Assembly (NCBI GenBank): GCA_001603415.1
Contig: LUYY01000218.1
Coordinates: 1 to 8,606 of the forward strand
Length of the DNA stretch: 8,606 bases
Direction of reading: 5' to 3'
From: Bacteroidales bacterium Bact_07
Lineage (GTDB): Bacteria; Bacteroidota; Bacteroidia; Bacteroidales; Tenuifilaceae
Every line of letters starts with the position of its first letter. The stretch's first letter is position 1. A program made the position numbers and the translations under genes. Below the pieces are notes generated by a model that saw only the letters and a list, made by a program, of their open reading frames with translations, was not told the DNA's origin and searched no databases. Shown here piece after piece: positions 5,778-8,606 of the stretch.

Positions 5778-8432
5778 CTACTGCTTTAAAACTGCCAGCA
5801 ACTGCTCACCAAGGTTAATGCTGTAACCTGCTGAGTGAAAAACTATTTCTCCATTACTATTAACAACCAGAACGATTGGATACGACTGCTGTTTTCCGAT
5901 GGCCTGGCCAACCTGTCCCTCAAATTCGCCTTTTTCATCGTTTCCTGTAATAATGCTACTTGGATAGGGTTTGCCATCGAAAATGGCTGCTAAATCTATT
6001 TTGTTTGCCGATTTTCCTTTTGCAATAATAAGGGCAATTGTGTTCCCCTTGCTGCTGAATTCATTGTTTAGGTTGCTGATATCGCGTAGCAAATGTCGTG
6101 TGGGTTCAGCAAGCGGGTCGATTATAGCAATAATGGCGGGTTTTCCCTTAGTGATCTGGTCGATGGTTTTAGGACTATCAGCTATAGGCAGCGAGATATC
6201 GGTGCTGATGCTACCCAGGACTTTTTTCTCACTTTCGGTTGATGGAATAGTAAGTGTAAATTGTAACTTTTTACCTCCTTCAACCTTGATGTGGTATATA
6301 TTGCAGCTTACAGCTCCCGATTTATGCCTATTCCCGGTTACAATTCGGTATAAACCCTCGGGTAACTCCAGCGTTGCCGGAAATTTGCTTAGCAACGGGT
6401 TATCTTCGTAATCGAGAGTTATGTATTTCCCCTTCTCAAAACGGGCAATAGTGAAATGTGTGTAATACTTTGGCAGCTCCACGGCCGAGTTTTTATCGAC
6501 ATTAATGGTGAGCATCCCATGAGCTTGAGTGAGTGGTTGAGCCTCCTTTGCCCCCGTAATATCCACATCAATCCACTTCCCACTCATGAAGTATTGCGGT
6601 TTTTTGGTTGCAGATTCTAATCGGGCAGCAATGCCAAAGCTGCGGCAGGCGGCTACAAAGAAAATTGCCATGGAATACTCGTCGGTACGGCGGATGTGGT
6701 AAACACTCTCAGGGCTTAATGGTACGCGGTAGTAATTGCTTTCTGTGTCAAGCGTTACAAACTCTTTAATCCATTGGGCAATGTTTTGAGGGTTGTTGCG
6801 GAAAAAGCCAATCTCCTCAAAGGTAAATGCATCCTGCAGGAAACTACGCCAGGGTGTGATGAATTCCCTGCCAATTCGCGGTGACAGAATGTAGTAATCA
6901 AATTCCTTAACCTTGCGGTTTTCAAGCAGAGCAGGGAAAGAGTCAACTCGCGAAAGATGGTCGAAAAGTATATCTGCGGTTATATCGCACAAATCCTTTT
7001 CGCGCAGAGTCGATAGCATTGCCATGCCAACCGTGATATCCTTAGCATCGAGGTTTTTAATGAAATTGTAAATTTCGTTCCAATTACCACGGCTTTTTGC
7101 AAGCCACTTCCAGGTTTCATCTATGCTGATACCCTTTTCCATGGCTAAATTTGCAGCAGAGGCCGAATCGATAAAAGTGCTAATGTAGTTGTTGCGGATC
7201 TCATTGCCCTGCTTAATTCTGAGGTTGTGTTCCTCTACTTTACCTTGCTCATAAGGCGGAATGGTTTGTTCGTCGGGTGGGGTAAGGGTAAGCGCAAGGT
7301 TAGTTGAGGGAATTTCGCGTTTAAGTGTTAGGTTGATGTCATTTTGATTTCTATCGGCCTTGGCAAAGGCATAGGTATTATCCTTTTGAGCCCAAATCAT
7401 TAAATCACCAATTCCGGTGGTTAGCGTGCACATTCCTTTCTCGTTGGTTTGCAGGGTGGCTATGGGGTAAAACTCGGCGTAGTTGTATAGCTGATACTCA
7501 ACCTTAGCCCCACTAACGGGTTGTCCGGTGCTATCGGTAACCGTAACGCTAAGTTTACGGGTTGGCGCATAGTTAGGCATCAGGTTGATTTCAGTAAAAT
7601 ACTGGGTTTGGTTAAGCCTCTCCTCTGGCCCATCGTATTTCCCAAAAACAAAGGTTCGGGTCATCATGGCGCGTTTTGCCGGGCCGGCAAACCATCCCCG
7701 GTCGAGCTCGGGTTCGGGCTCGCAGGCACCCAGGAAGTGCCATTTCCCATCGACCCACACCTCAACCCAAGCGTGATTATCGTCGGTGTGTGCCCAACGG
7801 GGCGTGTAAACCTGACGTGCAGGTATGCCCACCGAGCGGTAGGCAGCCACTGCAAAGGTCGATTCCTCGCCACAGCGCCCAAAGGCCGTACGAACTGTTG
7901 TTAGTGGGCCACAGGTACGCTCATCGGTCGATTGGTAGGTAACTTTCTCGTGGCACCAGTAGTTTACCTCAAGGGCAGCCTGATAGGCATCGAGTCCCTG
8001 AAGTCGCTCCTTGAGCTCTTCGAAAAACACCTCACGGGCATTGTCGGTATATTCATTGTTAACCCTGTAGGGCAAAACAAAGTGAAGGAAAATATCGGCT
8101 GGAACCTTCCGAGCCCACTTAAACTCTTTTTGGGCTTTTAGAGCAAGTTGAACATTTCTTAAAACATAATCGGGCGAGTGCATGGCTAAATCGCTAAGGG
8201 GCATATATGCGTAAAGGAATTCAAATCCCTCGCGCTCCTTGGTGGTGAGTTTTGAGTTGATTATGTTGTAAATGCTTGAATCGTAGGCGGTAACCAGTTT
8301 AATTCGTTCGTCGAATTGCGCATGCACCTCTTTGCGTTTATCGCTACCCTTTATCAGGTGACGGTTAAAAAAGGTATCGCATGAACTCAGAGTGATAAGC
8401 AGCAATGCGCTGATAGTTACAATCTTCTTCAT
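5778..8432 (-). CDS. Large transglutaminase-like lipoprotein with degenerate second core and thioredoxin-like C-terminus
   Basis: An 884-residue lipoprotein: the signal peptide (1-17) ends in the lipobox LSSC with C18 as the lipidated residue. A helical N-terminal region leads to a transglutaminase/peptidase-like core (about 150-250) with C187 in GRCGEES, H220 in DDNHAWVEVW and the GACEPEPELD motif (235-244). Where peptide N-glycanases have the catalytic Asp, four residues after Trp, this protein has G235; E238 is a possible substitute. A beta-sandwich, carboxypeptidase-regulatory-like segment follows (about 292-372). Residues 575-630 resemble the core again (AACRSFGIAAR against AAYRSVGIPAR) but lack Cys and His. 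The C-terminus (about 745-884) looks like a TlpA/thioredoxin fold with cis-Pro P852 and no CxxC. It is probably anchored facing the periplasm or cell surface. Substrate unknown; protease, amidase or a binding role are all possible. Confidence 0.88.
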   Translation of the reverse strand: MKKIVTISALLLITLSSCDTFFNRHLIKGSDKRKEVHAQFDERIKLVTAYDSSIYNIINSKLTTKEREGFEFLYAYMPLSDLAMHSPDYVLRNVQLALKAQKEFKWARKVPADIFLHFVLPYRVNNEYTDNAREVFFEELKERLQGLDAYQAALEVNYWCHEKVTYQSTDERTCGPLTTVRTAFGRCGEESTFAVAAYRSVGIPARQVYTPRWAHTDDNHAWVEVWVDGKWHFLGACEPEPELDRGWFAGPAKRAMMTRTFVFGKYDGPEERLNQTQYFTEINLMPNYAPTRKLSVTVTDSTGQPVSGAKVEYQLYNYAEFYPIATLQTNEKGMCTLTTGIGDLMIWAQKDNTYAFAKADRNQNDINLTLKREIPSTNLALTLTPPDEQTIPPYEQGKVEEHNLRIKQGNEIRNNYISTFIDSASAANLAMEKGISIDETWKWLAKSRGNWNEIYNFIKNLDAKDITVGMAMLSTLREKDLCDITADILFDHLSRVDSFPALLENRKVKEFDYYILSPRIGREFITPWRSFLQDAFTFEEIGFFRNNPQNIAQWIKEFVTLDTESNYYRVPLSPESVYHIRRTDEYSMAIFFVAACRSFGIAARLESATKKPQYFMSGKWIDVDITGAKEAQPLTQAHGMLTINVDKNSAVELPKYYTHFTIARFEKGKYITLDYEDNPLLSKFPATLELPEGLYRIVTGNRHKSGAVSCNIYHIKVEGGKKLQFTLTIPSTESEKKVLGSISTDISLPIADSPKTIDQITKGKPAIIAIIDPLAEPTRHLLRDISNLNNEFSSKGNTIALIIAKGKSANKIDLAAIFDGKPYPSSIITGNDEKGEFEGQVGQAIGKQQSYPIVLVVNSNGEIVFHSAGYSINLGEQLLAVLKQ

Positions 8433-8451
8433 GTTGTAAGCTGTTTGTAAT

Positions 8452-8485
8452 CAAAAAATAAATGTAAGGAATTTTTCAATTCAAA
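8452..8485 (-). promoter_or_regulatory. Promoter for the transglutaminase-cutC-VIT-flavin reductase operon
   Basis: On the minus strand, TTTG (8485-8482) is followed after 21 bp by TATTTTTTG (8460-8452), which is the TAnnTTTG -7 box with one extra base. Transcription would start near 8446, about 14 nt before the ATG at 8432. The three downstream genes have gaps of 3, 11 and 21 bp with no room for a separate promoter between them, so this promoter would serve all four. Confidence 0.5.
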
Positions 8486-8533
8486 CCTAAAAGAGTTTAT
8501 ATAAATGTGGGATTTTCACGGAAAGGAGAAAAA

Positions 8534-8606
8534 GAAACTGTCTCAAAAAGAGTTTGTGGTTAATGCAAGGCCTATGAAATCGATTTGATAAATGGTTCAG
8601 AGCCTT
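8534..8606. mobile_element. Possible insertion-sequence end at the window edge
   Basis: From 8534 the sequence reads GAAACTGTCTCAAAAAG and continues out of the window. An ACTGTCTCAAAA-type terminus resembles the inverted-repeat ends of some insertion sequences common in Bacteroidales. No transposase codons can be recognised in the 57 bp that follow, and the matching inverted repeat, if present, lies outside the window. The assignment rests on motif resemblance from memory only. Confidence 0.25.

Noticed and set aside
7521..7942. Several overlapping plus-strand open frames opposite the transglutaminase gene
   Set aside because: They are antisense to the conserved catalytic core, show no recognisable protein motifs and have no promoter or start context.

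Overview
This window looks like a chromosomal stretch from a member of the Bacteroidota, probably order Bacteroidales. The reasons are the repeated TAnnTTTG-type -7 promoter boxes, the lack of strong Shine-Dalgarno sequences, and a large transglutaminase-like lipoprotein of a kind I associate with this phylum. The order-level placement is inference. All eight complete genes are intact and I see no frameshift.

Left half (+ strand, 1-3539): the last codons of an unidentified upstream frame (1-64) are followed by engB/ysxC (ribosome-assembly GTPase), prs (PRPP synthase), then rplY/ctc (ribosomal protein L25), pth (peptidyl-tRNA hydrolase) and an Hsp15-like S4 RNA-binding protein. The last three are separated by 11 and 4 bp and look like one operon driven by a promoter at 1843-1850. 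Together they form a translation and ribosome-maintenance cluster. Pth and the Hsp15-like protein both fit recovery of stalled or dropped-off peptidyl-tRNA.

Right half (- strand, 8485-3607): a four-gene operon with gaps of 3, 11 and 21 bp. In transcription order it encodes an 884-residue transglutaminase-like lipoprotein, CutC, a ferritin-like/VIT1 fusion membrane protein (erythrin-VIT/MbfA type) and a flavin-reductase-like split-barrel protein. The last three suggest metal handling, which is inference. The two halves converge at 3540-3606. At the right edge (from about 8534) there is a short sequence resembling an insertion-sequence end.

The most interesting signal is in the 5' leader of rplY (about 1855-1952). 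It can fold into a hairpin whose internal loop has the same 12 nucleotides, in the same register, as the loop E core of E. coli 5S rRNA (C71-G76 opposite G100-G105), flanked by helices on both sides. Loop E of 5S rRNA is the binding site of L25, the protein this mRNA encodes. The apical loop can also pair over 7 bp with the start of the leader, forming a pseudoknot. This suggests a 5S-rRNA-mimicking autoregulatory element, which I do not recall being described in Bacteroidota.
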